A stretch of 64,000 bases of DNA from Sporosarcina sp. FSL K6-2383 (GTDB taxonomy: Bacteria; Bacillota; Bacilli; Bacillales_A; Planococcaceae). The notes under the pieces are model-generated. The model worked only from the letters and a program-made list of their open reading frames with translations, searched no databases and was not told the DNA's origin. Shown here in pieces: positions 26,049 to 34,530 of the stretch. The position numbers and the translations under genes are program-made. How positions within the stretch are numbered: the first letter of the stretch is position 1; each line of letters opens with the position of its first letter. The stretch covers positions 1,031,501-1,095,500 of the forward strand of contig NZ_CP152017.1 of assembly GCF_038618305.1 (NCBI RefSeq), read 5' to 3'.

Positions 26049-26689
26049 TGAAAGTTGTTATTGTTGATGATCATCCATTGGTTAGAAAAGGCCTAAAATC
26101 TATACTTACCCTAGACGGATCAATGGAGGTACTTGGTGAAGCGGCAAATAGTAGAGAGGCATTGGAGCTTTTCAGTGAACTTAAACCGGAGTTAGCGCTT
26201 GTTGATCTTCGATTGGGAAATGAATCCGGTTTGGATCTAATAACAGAAGCCATTCGACAAGGAGCAGCTTGCAAATTCGTTGTGCTGACGTCATCAACGG
26301 AAGAAAATGATTTTAAGCAGGCCAAAGAGTTAGGCGTTGCTGGCTATGTATTAAAAGAAGCACTACCCGAAGAATTGTTACAAGCATTGCTCATTATTAG
26401 CAAGGGGAGAAAATATTACGATCAAGGAGTACTAGAATTTGTCATGAAACCACGTGGACTCGTTGAAGAAAATGGACATGTGGAAAAATTAACACCAAAG
26501 GAAAAGGAAGTCTTAATGGCACTGGGAAGAGGGTTTTCAAATAAAGAAATTTCGCAGTTCCTGTATATCACGGAGTACACTGTGAAAAAACATGTGAGTC
26601 AAGTATTAGCGAAGCTAGGACTAGCCGATAGAACACACGCCGCACTCTACGCCAATGCAACGGGCTTGGTGAGATATGTTGTAAATTAA
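26048..26689 (+). CDS. NarL/FixJ-family response regulator
   Basis: 213 aa. Receiver domain with the acidic pair VDDHP, phospho-Asp about 53 in LALVDLRLG, Thr/Ser in VVLTSS and Lys in YVLKEA. The C-terminal LuxR helix-turn-helix has LTPKEKEVLMALGRGFSNKEI and the recognition helix TEYTVKKHVSQVLAKLG. Its start overlaps the kinase stop (ATAATGA). Likely targets are the nearby TasA/SipW genes, since a 490-base gap with room for a promoter follows. That link is inference. Confidence 0.9.
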   Translation: MKVVIVDDHPLVRKGLKSILTLDGSMEVLGEAANSREALELFSELKPELALVDLRLGNESGLDLITEAIRQGAACKFVVLTSSTEENDFKQAKELGVAGYVLKEALPEELLQALLIISKGRKYYDQGVLEFVMKPRGLVEENGHVEKLTPKEKEVLMALGRGFSNKEISQFLYITEYTVKKHVSQVLAKLGLADRTHAALYANATGLVRYVVN

Positions 26690-27182
26690 TGGGCCCGGGC
26701 TCTAACACAATATGGAGTTGTATTGGAATCATTTACCTTTCATTATCTGGTACAAAAGTACACCAGACTTAAACTAAAGTAGAAACTAGCAGTAGACATT
26801 AGATATCAGAAAAATCACTCATTTGAGGGATGGGGAATTGTTTTTGACTGGGTATACTGAACGTAGTTCCATTTTCATAGTGAACGAAATAAAGTCTAAG
26901 GAAGGAGATGGCTGGCATAAAAGGAGGAACATAAGTCTATACATGCATATCCGTGGATTAGAATTGGCATTTTACTTTTTTATCGCTACTAATTAAGAAA
27001 CTATGCCAGACAAAAAGTGAAACATTAAAAGTAGCCGGCTATGAAAATGGTTAATGGAATCAGGTCAAACTGATCAAAAGTAAAAGAAAACTTTTAGCCA
27101 ACGTCGAAGAAGAAAAACAGTTTTACAAGACCCGGGAAGACAAGTAGTAAAAAAATATAAACTAAATTGGAGGAAATTAAAA
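26690..27182. other. Long intergenic region upstream of the TasA-like gene
   Basis: About 490 bases with no credible gene. It contains several ribosome-site-like AAGGAG blocks near 26900 but only very short frames. It probably holds the promoter and operator sites for the fibre gene, possibly bound by the preceding response regulator. No clear -35/-10 pair or repeat can be named. Confidence 0.35.
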
Positions 27183-27785
27183 ATGAGTATTAAAAAGAAA
27201 CTAGCTATGAGTATCGCAACTGGAGCATTGGCTGTAAGTATGATTGGCGGAGGAACTTATGCTTATTTCAATGATGTTGAAGTAAATAACAGCAGTTTTA
27301 CAGCGGGTACTTTGGATATTAATGTTGCGGGTAATGATGCAGCAAATGCAATTATTGATGTTAGCAATCTAAAACCAGGTGATATCATGACACGTAGTTT
27401 TAAACTCAATAACACTGGTAGCTTGGATGTATCGAAAGTATTATTGACATCCAATTATTCTGTCACTGATACAAATTTGAATAATGCTGGCGCAGATTTT
27501 GGTGAGCATATTAAGGTTCAGTTCGTTATCAACAATGACAAAAGGACTGAAGTTGTTCATGAAACTACTTTAAAGAATCTGAGTCAAGCAGACGTTACGG
27601 ATAGGGATCTGTTAGGATGGCTCCTTGGTGGAGAAAATGGCGGACTAAAAGCCGGTACAACGGATAACCTTACAGTTATGTTTGAATTCGTGGATAATGG
27701 CGCAGATCAGAATGTTTTCCAAGGGGATTCCTTGAAGCTTGAATGGACTTTTGATGCAAAGCAAACAGCTGGCTCATTGAGATAA
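27183..27785 (+). CDS. TasA/CalY (camelysin) family matrix fibre protein
   Basis: 200 aa. Signal peptide (KKLAMSIATGALAVSMIGGGTYA) ending in the family hallmark GGTYAYFND, recognised by SipW-type peptidases. The mature part has the TasA/camelysin jelly-roll pattern: SFTAGTLDINV, NLKPGDIMTRSFKLNNTGSLD, and a closing SLKLEWTFDAKQ. Family members form extracellular biofilm fibres and some were described as metallo-proteases (M73). The start is ATG, 8 bases after TTGGAGG. It is followed by an attenuator-like hairpin and by tapA- and sipW-like genes. In B. subtilis the order is tapA-sipW-tasA, so the order here is changed. Confidence 0.9.
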   Translation: MSIKKKLAMSIATGALAVSMIGGGTYAYFNDVEVNNSSFTAGTLDINVAGNDAANAIIDVSNLKPGDIMTRSFKLNNTGSLDVSKVLLTSNYSVTDTNLNNAGADFGEHIKVQFVINNDKRTEVVHETTLKNLSQADVTDRDLLGWLLGGENGGLKAGTTDNLTVMFEFVDNGADQNVFQGDSLKLEWTFDAKQTAGSLR

Positions 27786-27795
27786 CATATAACCC

Positions 27796-27829
27796 GGGAG
27801 GAGAGCTCTTCTCCTCCCTTATTTTATTT
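27796..27829 (+). terminator. Hairpin between fibre gene and tapA-like gene
   Basis: GGGAGGAGA and its exact complement with a 5-base loop are followed by TTATTTTATTT. An imperfect T-run suggests partial read-through, which would give much more fibre subunit than assembly factors. Confidence 0.65.
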
Positions 27830-27943
27830 CAACAAGCCATCAGTGCTCGTTCTTAAATATATTTCTCAACATATAACTCATTTTATGTTTTGAGGAATAT
27901 AATTAAAAATTTCATCGGCCAAAAATGGAAAGGCGGGATCAGA

Positions 27944-28957
27944 TTGAAAAGCAAGCGTAGACGTAGATATAAGAAAAAGAAACGCGATCTTTTCCTAATT
28001 TTAAAAATAGCACTCATTTGTTATTTAGCTATCTTTGGCGTCGGTTATATGTCGTCTGATACGTCTGCAAATTTCAGCAGCCAGTCGGAAGTTTCCCAGA
28101 CAATCACTGCCGGTATATGGGAAGTGCCGATTGCACTCATTAATCAATGCGAAGAGGAATACGAAAATGATGAGGTATCGAGTGAGGAAACTGAGTTCAA
28201 CCACGAAGACGAAGACAATAACCCAGAGGGCAAAATCGAAAAGGATGAAGTAACGAGTGGAGAAACCAATGTTGACCGCATTGACAAGGAAGATACTCCC
28301 CCAGAAGAAAACGAAGAGGATCTAGTCTCAAGCGAGGAAGCTGAAATGGATTGTGGAGACAAAGATGATGCGGCGGGCGGGGGCATCTGCGAGGGCGAAG
28401 AAAACGAAGAGGATCTAGTCTCAAGCGAGGAAATTGAAATGGACTGTGGGGACAAGGAAGATGCATCTAAGGAAATAGATGAAAAGGATGCTGCAGGCGA
28501 GGTCTTCTGCGAGGGAGAAGAAAATAAAGAAGAGGATACAGTTTCAAGTGAGGAAGCCAAAGTAAACTGTAAGAATAATGATGATAAGTCTGAAGAGGAT
28601 AACGACATAGAAGAAGCTAGTCAGGAAAATGAGATAGATGGTTCAGATGGGGAAATTGGTAATATTGAGGGGACTCAAGAAGAATTGAATGCCAGCACAG
28701 AGAATGAGCAGGAAGAGCCTGAAAGTGAAAATCAAAAACAACCGGATGGTAAGAATGAACCTGTAAACACATCAAAAGAAAAGATTCTAACTGACGAAGA
28801 TTCTGCAAATGATAAAGCTTCAGAAAATAGTTCTGATAAAAAGAAAGACGAAGAGATGAACGAAGCCATAAAAGAACAAAAAAAGAGTGCGGAAGGTGAT
28901 ATAAATGAGAAAGAAAAAAACAACGAAAACGAAAAAGATGATGAAGTGGGTAAATAG
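27944..28957 (+). CDS. TapA-like matrix assembly protein with acidic Cys-bearing repeats
   Basis: About 337 aa. Highly basic start (KSKRRRRYKKKKRD), one membrane/signal helix (LFLILKIALICYLAIFGVGY) and a TSANFSSQSEV segment recalling DTSAAF of TapA/YqxM. After that the protein is an extremely Glu/Asp-rich tail. It contains imperfect repeats of 31 codons (starting near 28304 and 28397, a third near 28517) with EENEEDLVSSEE and MDCGDK, so Cys recurs at regular places. Start is TTG after AAAGGCGGG. It overlaps sipW by 53 bases. TapA in Bacillus anchors and nucleates TasA fibres; the same job is inferred here from position and layout, not from strong identity. Confidence 0.65.
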   Translation: MKSKRRRRYKKKKRDLFLILKIALICYLAIFGVGYMSSDTSANFSSQSEVSQTITAGIWEVPIALINQCEEEYENDEVSSEETEFNHEDEDNNPEGKIEKDEVTSGETNVDRIDKEDTPPEENEEDLVSSEEAEMDCGDKDDAAGGGICEGEENEEDLVSSEEIEMDCGDKEDASKEIDEKDAAGEVFCEGEENKEEDTVSSEEAKVNCKNNDDKSEEDNDIEEASQENEIDGSDGEIGNIEGTQEELNASTENEQEEPESENQKQPDGKNEPVNTSKEKILTDEDSANDKASENSSDKKKDEEMNEAIKEQKKSAEGDINEKEKNNENEKDDEVGK

Positions 28958-29513
28958 CTTTGTCTCCGGCATATTGATGGTCCTGTTGATTAGTGTAGCT
29001 TCCATAGTAGTTATATCGAAAGCCTCCGGCGGAGAACCACAGCTTTTTGGTTACCAATTAAAAACAGTTCTGTCGGGATCCATGGAGCCGGGAATGAAAA
29101 CCGGCTCGATCATTGCCGTAAAATTAGCCGAAGATAAAACGGGTTTAAAAAAAGGCGATGTTATCACATTCCAAGAAGAAGAGATTTTGATTACACACCG
29201 AATTACGGAAGTAGTCAAGAGTGGAGACTCCGTACTTTACCGGACAAAGGGAGATAACAACAATGCAGAGGATGTGAATCCAGTTCTGTCTGACAATGTG
29301 GTGGCGGAGTATACAGGTTTTACATTGCCTTATGTAGGATACTTCATTAACTTCTCTCAGTCGAAGAATGGTGCATTTTTACTGTTAATACCTGGATTCC
29401 TGTTGCTGATATACTCCGCAATTACGATTTGGAAAGTGCTATCTGAAATCGAATTGCGTCCGAAAAAACAAGTAGATTTAGTAGAGGAAGATGGCGAGAA
29501 AAGTACTTCCTGA
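28905..29513 (+). CDS. sipW: SipW-type (ER-type) signal peptidase I
   Basis: 202 aa. Two membrane helices (about 19-37 and 160-180) flank the catalytic domain. The nucleophile is Ser59 in VLSGSMEPGM and the general base is His98 in ITHRI, replacing the Lys of ordinary bacterial signal peptidases, which is the SipW/ER class. Later boxes include TKGDNNNAED. It would process the TasA-like fibre protein and probably the TapA-like protein. The start ATG lies inside the 3' end of the tapA-like gene after GGAAGGTGAT. Confidence 0.93.
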   Translation: MRKKKTTKTKKMMKWVNSFVSGILMVLLISVASIVVISKASGGEPQLFGYQLKTVLSGSMEPGMKTGSIIAVKLAEDKTGLKKGDVITFQEEEILITHRITEVVKSGDSVLYRTKGDNNNAEDVNPVLSDNVVAEYTGFTLPYVGYFINFSQSKNGAFLLLIPGFLLLIYSAITIWKVLSEIELRPKKQVDLVEEDGEKSTS

Positions 29514-29548
29514 ATTGATTGACAGAATAAGTAAGGAGGCGTTACCGT

Positions 29549-30211
29549 ATCAAACCTTTCAGATTACTTCCTTTCCTTCTATTAATTATTAGTGGAATCT
29601 GTTTCCTTCCCGTGACGAGTGTATTTGCAGATGTTGAAAACGACGCAGCTGAGACTGATTTAGAGATCAGTCTTTCACCAAAAGATACTTTATTTGATAT
29701 TACTAATATGAAGCCGGGTGATTGGGCGCCAAGGACCATTACAGTTCAGAATTCGGGAAGTAAAGATTTTGTCTACCATATGCAGTTGCAAAACAGTGGA
29801 GAAGTGAAGCTTTTCAATGAGCTGTTGTTGGAAATTAAAGTAGGCGATATAGAATTGTATACAGGGAAATTGGCCGCACTAAAATCTTTGCCGGAAAGAA
29901 AACTCACAAGTGGCACCGAAGAAAATTTAAATATCACTATTCGTTTTCCGGAACATCTTGGAAATGACTTCCAAGGGCTAGAGTCGGCATTTGTTTTCGC
30001 TTTTACAGCGGAAGGAAAAGATAACGCGGCAGCCCAAGCGATGACCAAAGTACAGATTGACAGCGGAGTTCTAGCAACGACTGGGTTCGGACTGCCTGGC
30101 AAATCGTCAAATATAGTTACGCTGATGTTTTTAGGTTCTATACTTGTGACAGGTGGAATTGTATTGTTGATTATTAGGCGTTACAGACGTGTTTCTCGTT
30201 TCCTCAATTAA
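29549..30211 (+). CDS. Predicted wall-anchored TasA-island surface protein with apparent ATC start
   Basis: About 220 aa if read from ATC at 29549. That codon sits 9 bases after a perfect AAGGAGG and opens a textbook signal peptide (KPFRLLPFLLLIISGICFLP, cleavage after VFA). The first conventional start in frame, GTG at 29612, lies inside that signal peptide. The mature part has a camelysin-like phrase, ITNMKPGDWAPRTITVQNSGS. The C-terminus has LATTG (about 175-179), a hydrophobic helix and a RRYRR tail, the layout of a sortase signal. Last gene of the matrix island, 35 bases after sipW. Either a non-ATG start or a one-base error must explain ATC. Confidence 0.7.
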   Translation: MKPFRLLPFLLLIISGICFLPVTSVFADVENDAAETDLEISLSPKDTLFDITNMKPGDWAPRTITVQNSGSKDFVYHMQLQNSGEVKLFNELLLEIKVGDIELYTGKLAALKSLPERKLTSGTEENLNITIRFPEHLGNDFQGLESAFVFAFTAEGKDNAAAQAMTKVQIDSGVLATTGFGLPGKSSNIVTLMFLGSILVTGGIVLLIIRRYRRVSRFLN

Positions 30212-30222
30212 ATCAAAAATAT

Positions 30223-30254
30223 AACCTCATCCTACAATTGGCTGAGGTTTTTTC
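30223..30254 (+). terminator. Terminator at the end of the matrix island
   Basis: AACCTCA/TGAGGTT stem with an inner loop, followed by a T6 run, 11 bases after the stop. Confidence 0.75.
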
Positions 30255-30450
30255 TGGCTGAATCTAGAAAAAAACGGTACAGTCACGCACGTCGAGTGTG
30301 CAATAGGTAATTATCCACAAGTCCTCACCTGAAATAGATTATTTAAAATAGTGTGACAAGACGATCGGAATTATAGTATTCTATTTAAGAGAGAGACTAA
30401 AATTACACAAGTAATTATTCATACAACAATAACAATAAAGGAGGAATTTG

Positions 30451-32097
30451 ATGAAAAAATCGTGCAGGCTGGCTTTCGTTTTTGTTTTTGTCTCGAGTCT
30501 TTTTATTGCATATACGTCGGCAGATTCGTATGCGGAGGATAAGGTGCTCAATGACGTTAGATTGGGAAGTTATTATTATGAATCTGTATTGAGTTTAAGT
30601 GAGCGGGGAATCATTAGTGGGTTTAACGATGGTACGTTTAAGCCCAATCAAGCTGTGACGCGTGGACAAGCAGCCAAGATTTTGGCACATGTGCTTGAGC
30701 TTGATATGGAAAATGTGGAGGATCCGAAATTTCGGGATGTGAAGCCAAATCATCCGTACTATAAGGAAATTGCAGCGTTGGCGAATGCTGGTGTGATTAG
30801 CGGCTTTGAAGGCGATACGTATAAGCCGGATCGTACATTGTCGAGAGCGCAAATGGCCAAAGTTATTACGGAGGGCTTTCGTTTTGATGTGGAGAAAATG
30901 GAAAAACTACCGTTTACCGATGTGAAAAGCACGGTATGGTATGCGGATTATGTACAAACATTGGTTGCGCACAATATTACAACGGGGGTTACTGCTACAG
31001 GCTTTGAGCCAAATCATGCCGTAACGAGGGGGCAGCTCGCTACGTTTATTACGCGTAGTGAAAAGGCGGCTATGCTTTTTAAGCCTCTTGTTATTGCAGG
31101 AAATGGTGGTTTTGATTTTCTTGACGGGAATGCAATGGATGCGTCATTTCGCTCTCCCGCCAGCCTAGTTGTGTTGGCGGACGGGGCTGTTTTGATTTCA
31201 GATCGTCAAAATCAGTTGATTCGAAAACTGCGAGGCGGGATCGTTTCTACGTTTGCGGGGACAACGTTTGGGTTGAATAATTGGGAACTTCCTGAGGGCG
31301 GTCTCCATGATGCGGTGAAAGAAACAGCAGTATTTAACGATCCATCTGGAATGGTTGCTGATCGTGAAGGAAACATTTATATCGCGGATGCATCGAATCA
31401 TGTCATTCGTAAAATCGCTACGAGTGGTGAAGTGACGACCGTTGCTGGAGATGGACTGCCTGGTGATGAGGATGGAATTGATGGAAATACGCGATTTAAT
31501 CAACCGCAGGATGTAGCGATTGCAGCAGATGGAACGCTCTATGTGGCCGACACATTAAATCATTTAATTCGGAAAATCGAGCCAAATGGAAAGGTGACGA
31601 CATTAAATGCTCCTTCCAACCGTCCCATTGAGGTGGTGGCTGGCGACATTGAGAGTGCTGGTGACTTCCAAGATGGTGATTTGAAACATGCGAAGTTTAA
31701 TGAACCATCGGGATTAGCGATTGATAGCAAAGGGAATTTATATGTCAGTGACACTGGTAATCAATTGATTCGTTATATCAATTTTTCTACCAATACTGTA
31801 ACGACGGTTGCTGGGAAAAGTGTAAACAACGGAACATTATATGCAGACAGTGGATATCGAGACGGGGCGGCACTTGAGGCACTGTTCCATTCACCAAGTG
31901 GAATGACAGTAACGGCAGAGGGAGGGGTTCTGATAGCAGATCGTTTAAACCATTCAGTACGTTATTTGTTGAACGGGAAAGTGACGACACTTGCAAGGAA
32001 TGGTTTGAGTTATCCAACAGATGTTGCAGTTCAGGATGGAATGATTTTAATAGTGGATAGCTATCACAATCAAATCCGACAAATACAATTTAAATAA
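30451..32097 (+). CDS. SLH-anchored NHL-repeat beta-propeller protein
   Basis: About 548 aa. Signal peptide (LAFVFVFVSSLFIAYTSADSYA), three SLH domains over about residues 35-205 (GIISGFNDGTFKPNQAVTRG; GVISGFEGDTYKPDRTLSRA; NITTGVTATGFEPNHAVTRG), then about six NHL repeats. These have phrases such as DREGNIYIADASNHVIRKI, AADGTLYVADTLNHLIRKI and DSKGNLYVSDTGNQLIRYI, which build a six-bladed propeller. It is therefore a surface-displayed binding scaffold, target unknown. Start ATG 30451, 6 bases after AAAGGAGG. It stands alone, with terminators on both sides. Confidence 0.88.
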   Translation: MKKSCRLAFVFVFVSSLFIAYTSADSYAEDKVLNDVRLGSYYYESVLSLSERGIISGFNDGTFKPNQAVTRGQAAKILAHVLELDMENVEDPKFRDVKPNHPYYKEIAALANAGVISGFEGDTYKPDRTLSRAQMAKVITEGFRFDVEKMEKLPFTDVKSTVWYADYVQTLVAHNITTGVTATGFEPNHAVTRGQLATFITRSEKAAMLFKPLVIAGNGGFDFLDGNAMDASFRSPASLVVLADGAVLISDRQNQLIRKLRGGIVSTFAGTTFGLNNWELPEGGLHDAVKETAVFNDPSGMVADREGNIYIADASNHVIRKIATSGEVTTVAGDGLPGDEDGIDGNTRFNQPQDVAIAADGTLYVADTLNHLIRKIEPNGKVTTLNAPSNRPIEVVAGDIESAGDFQDGDLKHAKFNEPSGLAIDSKGNLYVSDTGNQLIRYINFSTNTVTTVAGKSVNNGTLYADSGYRDGAALEALFHSPSGMTVTAEGGVLIADRLNHSVRYLLNGKVTTLARNGLSYPTDVAVQDGMILIVDSYHNQIRQIQFK

Positions 32098-32138
32098 GGA
32101 AATAGGGAAAAACGCATGCATAGCAACCAGAAGAATAC

Positions 32139-32176
32139 AGCCCTTCGACCGAGCAATCGGTTGGAGGGCTTTTTCT
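32139..32176 (+). terminator. Terminator after the SLH-NHL gene
   Basis: AGCCCT pairs with AGGGCT, with an inner ACCGA/TCGGT stem, followed by TTTTTCTGTTT. Confidence 0.75.
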
Positions 32177-32393
32177 GTTTCGATATATTTTGTGAGATAG
32201 CATTTTATTAATTAATAGGAACAAAGAATAAAGAATTGGATGGGAGTTACTATTAGCGATTATTGTAAATGCTAGTACAAGGAGAAAATATTCCTTTTAC
32301 TGAGGCGAAATTAACTAGTTACAAATTATTAAAGAATAAATGCTAATCATTAAAAGCAAGCTAACAAGAAGAAGTTAGCAGATGTATTGCATT

Positions 32394-32415
32394 ATTGCTC
32401 GATTAATCGTGCAAT
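32394..32415. promoter_or_regulatory. 22-bp palindromic operator upstream of the PTS operon
   Basis: ATTGC, T, CGATTAATCG, T, GCAAT reads the same on the other strand except at the two symmetric T positions. About 30 bases downstream is TATAAT (32447) with no good -35 box, so the palindrome is placed like an activator site. The PRD regulator at 36184 is the obvious candidate to bind it. Confidence 0.5.
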
Positions 32416-32482
32416 TTTGCGTATGGACTTAAAAAATGAGTAAACTTATAATTTAGTCAACATAAGAGTAGGGGTTGATAAT

Positions 32483-33547
32483 GTGAGCATGATGGACACG
32501 ATTGAAAGCATTCCAATTCATTTGAATAAAATACTTAGGAACAAAAACCTTGTAGATCAAAGCATACAAGATTATTTGAAAGCGTTTCCCGATATAAAGG
32601 GAATTGTATTTATCGCATCAGGTACTTCTTATAATGCCGCTTTTACAACAAAGAAGTTTGCAGAGGATTTTACCAGTATTCCGGTAGAGTTAATCTATCC
32701 AAACATTTTTGTAAACTATTTAAACAAGTCCTTATTAAATAAAGAAACGTTATATGTCTTTATTTCCCAGGGTGGAAAAACAAAACTTGTTTATGAAGCA
32801 TTAGAAATAGTTAAATCGAAGGGATTCCCGAATATATCGATTACTGAAAATATAGATTCTCCAATTGCGAAAAGCGCTGGTTTAGCTTTAGAGATGGGTT
32901 CTGAAAATGAAGCGTATATGTTTAGAACGTTAGGGTACTCTGCAACATGTGCCACGTTATATTGGCTTTTTGTTTCATTATCAAAGCTATATTGTGGATT
33001 ATCAGCAGCAAAAGAACAGGAGCTAGTGGAAGATTACTCGAAAATGGTTGAAAACCTACCCAAAATTAAAACTGATACACTCGATTGGTATAGACAGAAT
33101 AAGTTCACTTTAATGCAAAAGAGTAAATTTATATTTTCGGGTACAAATGATTTATGGCCAGTTGCGCAAGAAGCTGATATTAAGTTCATGGAAATGTTGC
33201 CAGCGCTTACAAATAGCTTTGAGCTTGAGGAACTCATCCATGGACCACAAAATGCGTTCGATAGTACGACGGGTTATTTTATTTTAAGTAGAAAAGGTGA
33301 AGACTCAGAGAAAGCCCAAAAGATATCGGCATTTATTAATACCGAAATCACGAAGTGTTTTATGGTTGGGGAAGAGACTACCTTGGACACAGATTTATCG
33401 ATTGTTTCACCTAGCAAATATTTTAGTAGCTTAGAGTATATTACGGTCTTCCAGGTTTTATCGTATCAATTATCTACAGATAAAGGTCGTGATCTCTCAA
33501 AAGGCGTATATCCACAAGTCGTAAATTATATCGAAAAGTCATTATAA
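32483..33547 (+). CDS. SIS-domain sugar-phosphate isomerase/deglycase (GlmS-C/FrlB/GfrF-like)
   Basis: 354 aa with two SIS domains like the C-terminal half of glucosamine-6-phosphate synthase. SIS1 has IVFIASGTSYNAA and FISQGGKTKLVYEAL. SIS2 has FIFSGTNDLWPVAQEADIKFMEML and the ELEELIHGPQNAF loop with the catalytic Glu/His region. No glutaminase domain is present. Such proteins cleave or isomerise amino-sugar phosphates or fructosamine-type glycation products. Here it is the first gene before a mannose-type PTS, as in the gfr/frl systems, so a fructose-amine or amino sugar is the likely substrate (inference). Start GTG, 8 bases after TAGGGG. Confidence 0.8.
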   Translation: MSMMDTIESIPIHLNKILRNKNLVDQSIQDYLKAFPDIKGIVFIASGTSYNAAFTTKKFAEDFTSIPVELIYPNIFVNYLNKSLLNKETLYVFISQGGKTKLVYEALEIVKSKGFPNISITENIDSPIAKSAGLALEMGSENEAYMFRTLGYSATCATLYWLFVSLSKLYCGLSAAKEQELVEDYSKMVENLPKIKTDTLDWYRQNKFTLMQKSKFIFSGTNDLWPVAQEADIKFMEMLPALTNSFELEELIHGPQNAFDSTTGYFILSRKGEDSEKAQKISAFINTEITKCFMVGEETTLDTDLSIVSPSKYFSSLEYITVFQVLSYQLSTDKGRDLSKGVYPQVVNYIEKSL

Positions 33548-33570
33548 AAGTAAAGGTGGGTACAAATCGG

Positions 33571-33996
33571 ATGAAGAAAATATTAATTGCAACGCATGGG
33601 GAATTTGCAGAGGGAATTATGTCTTCTGCGGAGATCATTTTGGGGAAACAGGAAAATCTGTTTTTCATAAATGCGCATGTGGATCATATACCAGTCGCTG
33701 AGAAAATAGAGACCTTTCTTGAAGAAAATGTTAGTGAGGATGACAACTTAATTATCATTACGGATGTATTTGGAGGCAGTGTCAACCAAACAGCCATCCG
33801 CTATTTATCGAGTGGAAAGGTAAACATTATTACCGGTTTCAATTTGCCGCTGTTGTTAGAACTAATCATGTTGAACGAATCAGATATTACACCAGAAAAG
33901 CTCAAAGAGGTTACCAAGAAATCCAAGGAACAAATCATATATGTCAATGATGAATTACTAAAAGTAAATGATGAAGATGATGATTTTGATCTGTAA
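33571..33996 (+). CDS. Mannose-family PTS EIIA component
   Basis: About 141 aa. The phosphorylated His9 is in LIATHGEFAEG; IIITDVFGGSVNQTA is the second family signature. It takes phosphate from HPr-His15 (ptsH at 49471) and passes it to the EIIB encoded next. The acidic end (DDDFDL) is a tail outside the fold. The ATG at 33571 is preferred; the GTG at 33556 overlaps the AAAGGTGGG site. Separate EIIA and EIIB genes, rather than a fusion, are typical for many Bacillota. Confidence 0.9.
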   Translation: MKKILIATHGEFAEGIMSSAEIILGKQENLFFINAHVDHIPVAEKIETFLEENVSEDDNLIIITDVFGGSVNQTAIRYLSSGKVNIITGFNLPLLLELIMLNESDITPEKLKEVTKKSKEQIIYVNDELLKVNDEDDDFDL

Positions 33997-34020
33997 GATT
34001 AAAGAACAGGGGTGGAAAAG

Positions 34021-34509
34021 ATGATCGTAACCGTTAGAATTGATGATCGCTTATTACATGGACAGGTCGTGTATAGCTGGAAAGCGGCATTATCTTATAA
34101 TGCTGTCGTAATTGCTAGTAATGAAGCAGCCAATGATGAAACGAGGAAAATGGCGCTGAAAATGAGTTGTCCGGATGGAGTTAGACTTGCAATCCGAACA
34201 ATTGAGGATGCGGCAACTGTATTGAAAAACCCAAAGTTAGCACAAATGAAGGTATTTGTGATTTGTTCAAAGCCTAAAGATGCATATGAATTATTATCAC
34301 TGATCGACGAAACGCCAGTTTTAAATGTAGGTGGCATGCAAATGCATGAAGGTAAAGAATTGCTCTCACCAGCGGTATATGTATCGAAAGAGGACATAGC
34401 GTATTTAGATAAAATTCAAGATAGTGGGATTGAAATTGAGGTACGTCAAGTTCCGACAGATAATGTTAAAAACTATAACGAGTTAAAAAGTAAATTGACA
34501 TTCAAATAG
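34021..34509 (+). CDS. Mannose-family PTS EIIB component
   Basis: About 162 aa. The N-terminal VRIDDRLLHGQVV carries the phosphorylated His13, and VASNEAANDE and NVGGMQMHEGK are family signatures. It phosphorylates the sugar as it passes through EIIC/EIID. Start ATG 34021 after AGGGGTGG (the GTG at 34012 is part of the site). Spacings of 20-25 bases on each side place it in one operon with the SIS enzyme and EIIA. Confidence 0.9.
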   Translation: MIVTVRIDDRLLHGQVVYSWKAALSYNAVVIASNEAANDETRKMALKMSCPDGVRLAIRTIEDAATVLKNPKLAQMKVFVICSKPKDAYELLSLIDETPVLNVGGMQMHEGKELLSPAVYVSKEDIAYLDKIQDSGIEIEVRQVPTDNVKNYNELKSKLTFK

Positions 34510-34530
34510 AAATAGAAGGGGAGAGGTCTT

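Noticed and set aside
28144..28608. 154-aa Ser-rich minus-strand frame
   Set aside because: Complement of the Glu/Asp-rich repeats of the TapA-like gene; no ribosome site.
30311..30319. Perfect DnaA box upstream of the SLH-NHL gene
   Set aside because: Single isolated box; expected by chance or without clear partners.
32420..32482. Sigma-54 promoter for the mannose-type PTS (LevR style)
   Set aside because: No GG-N10-GC pair seen, and the linked PRD regulator lacks a sigma-54 activator domain.
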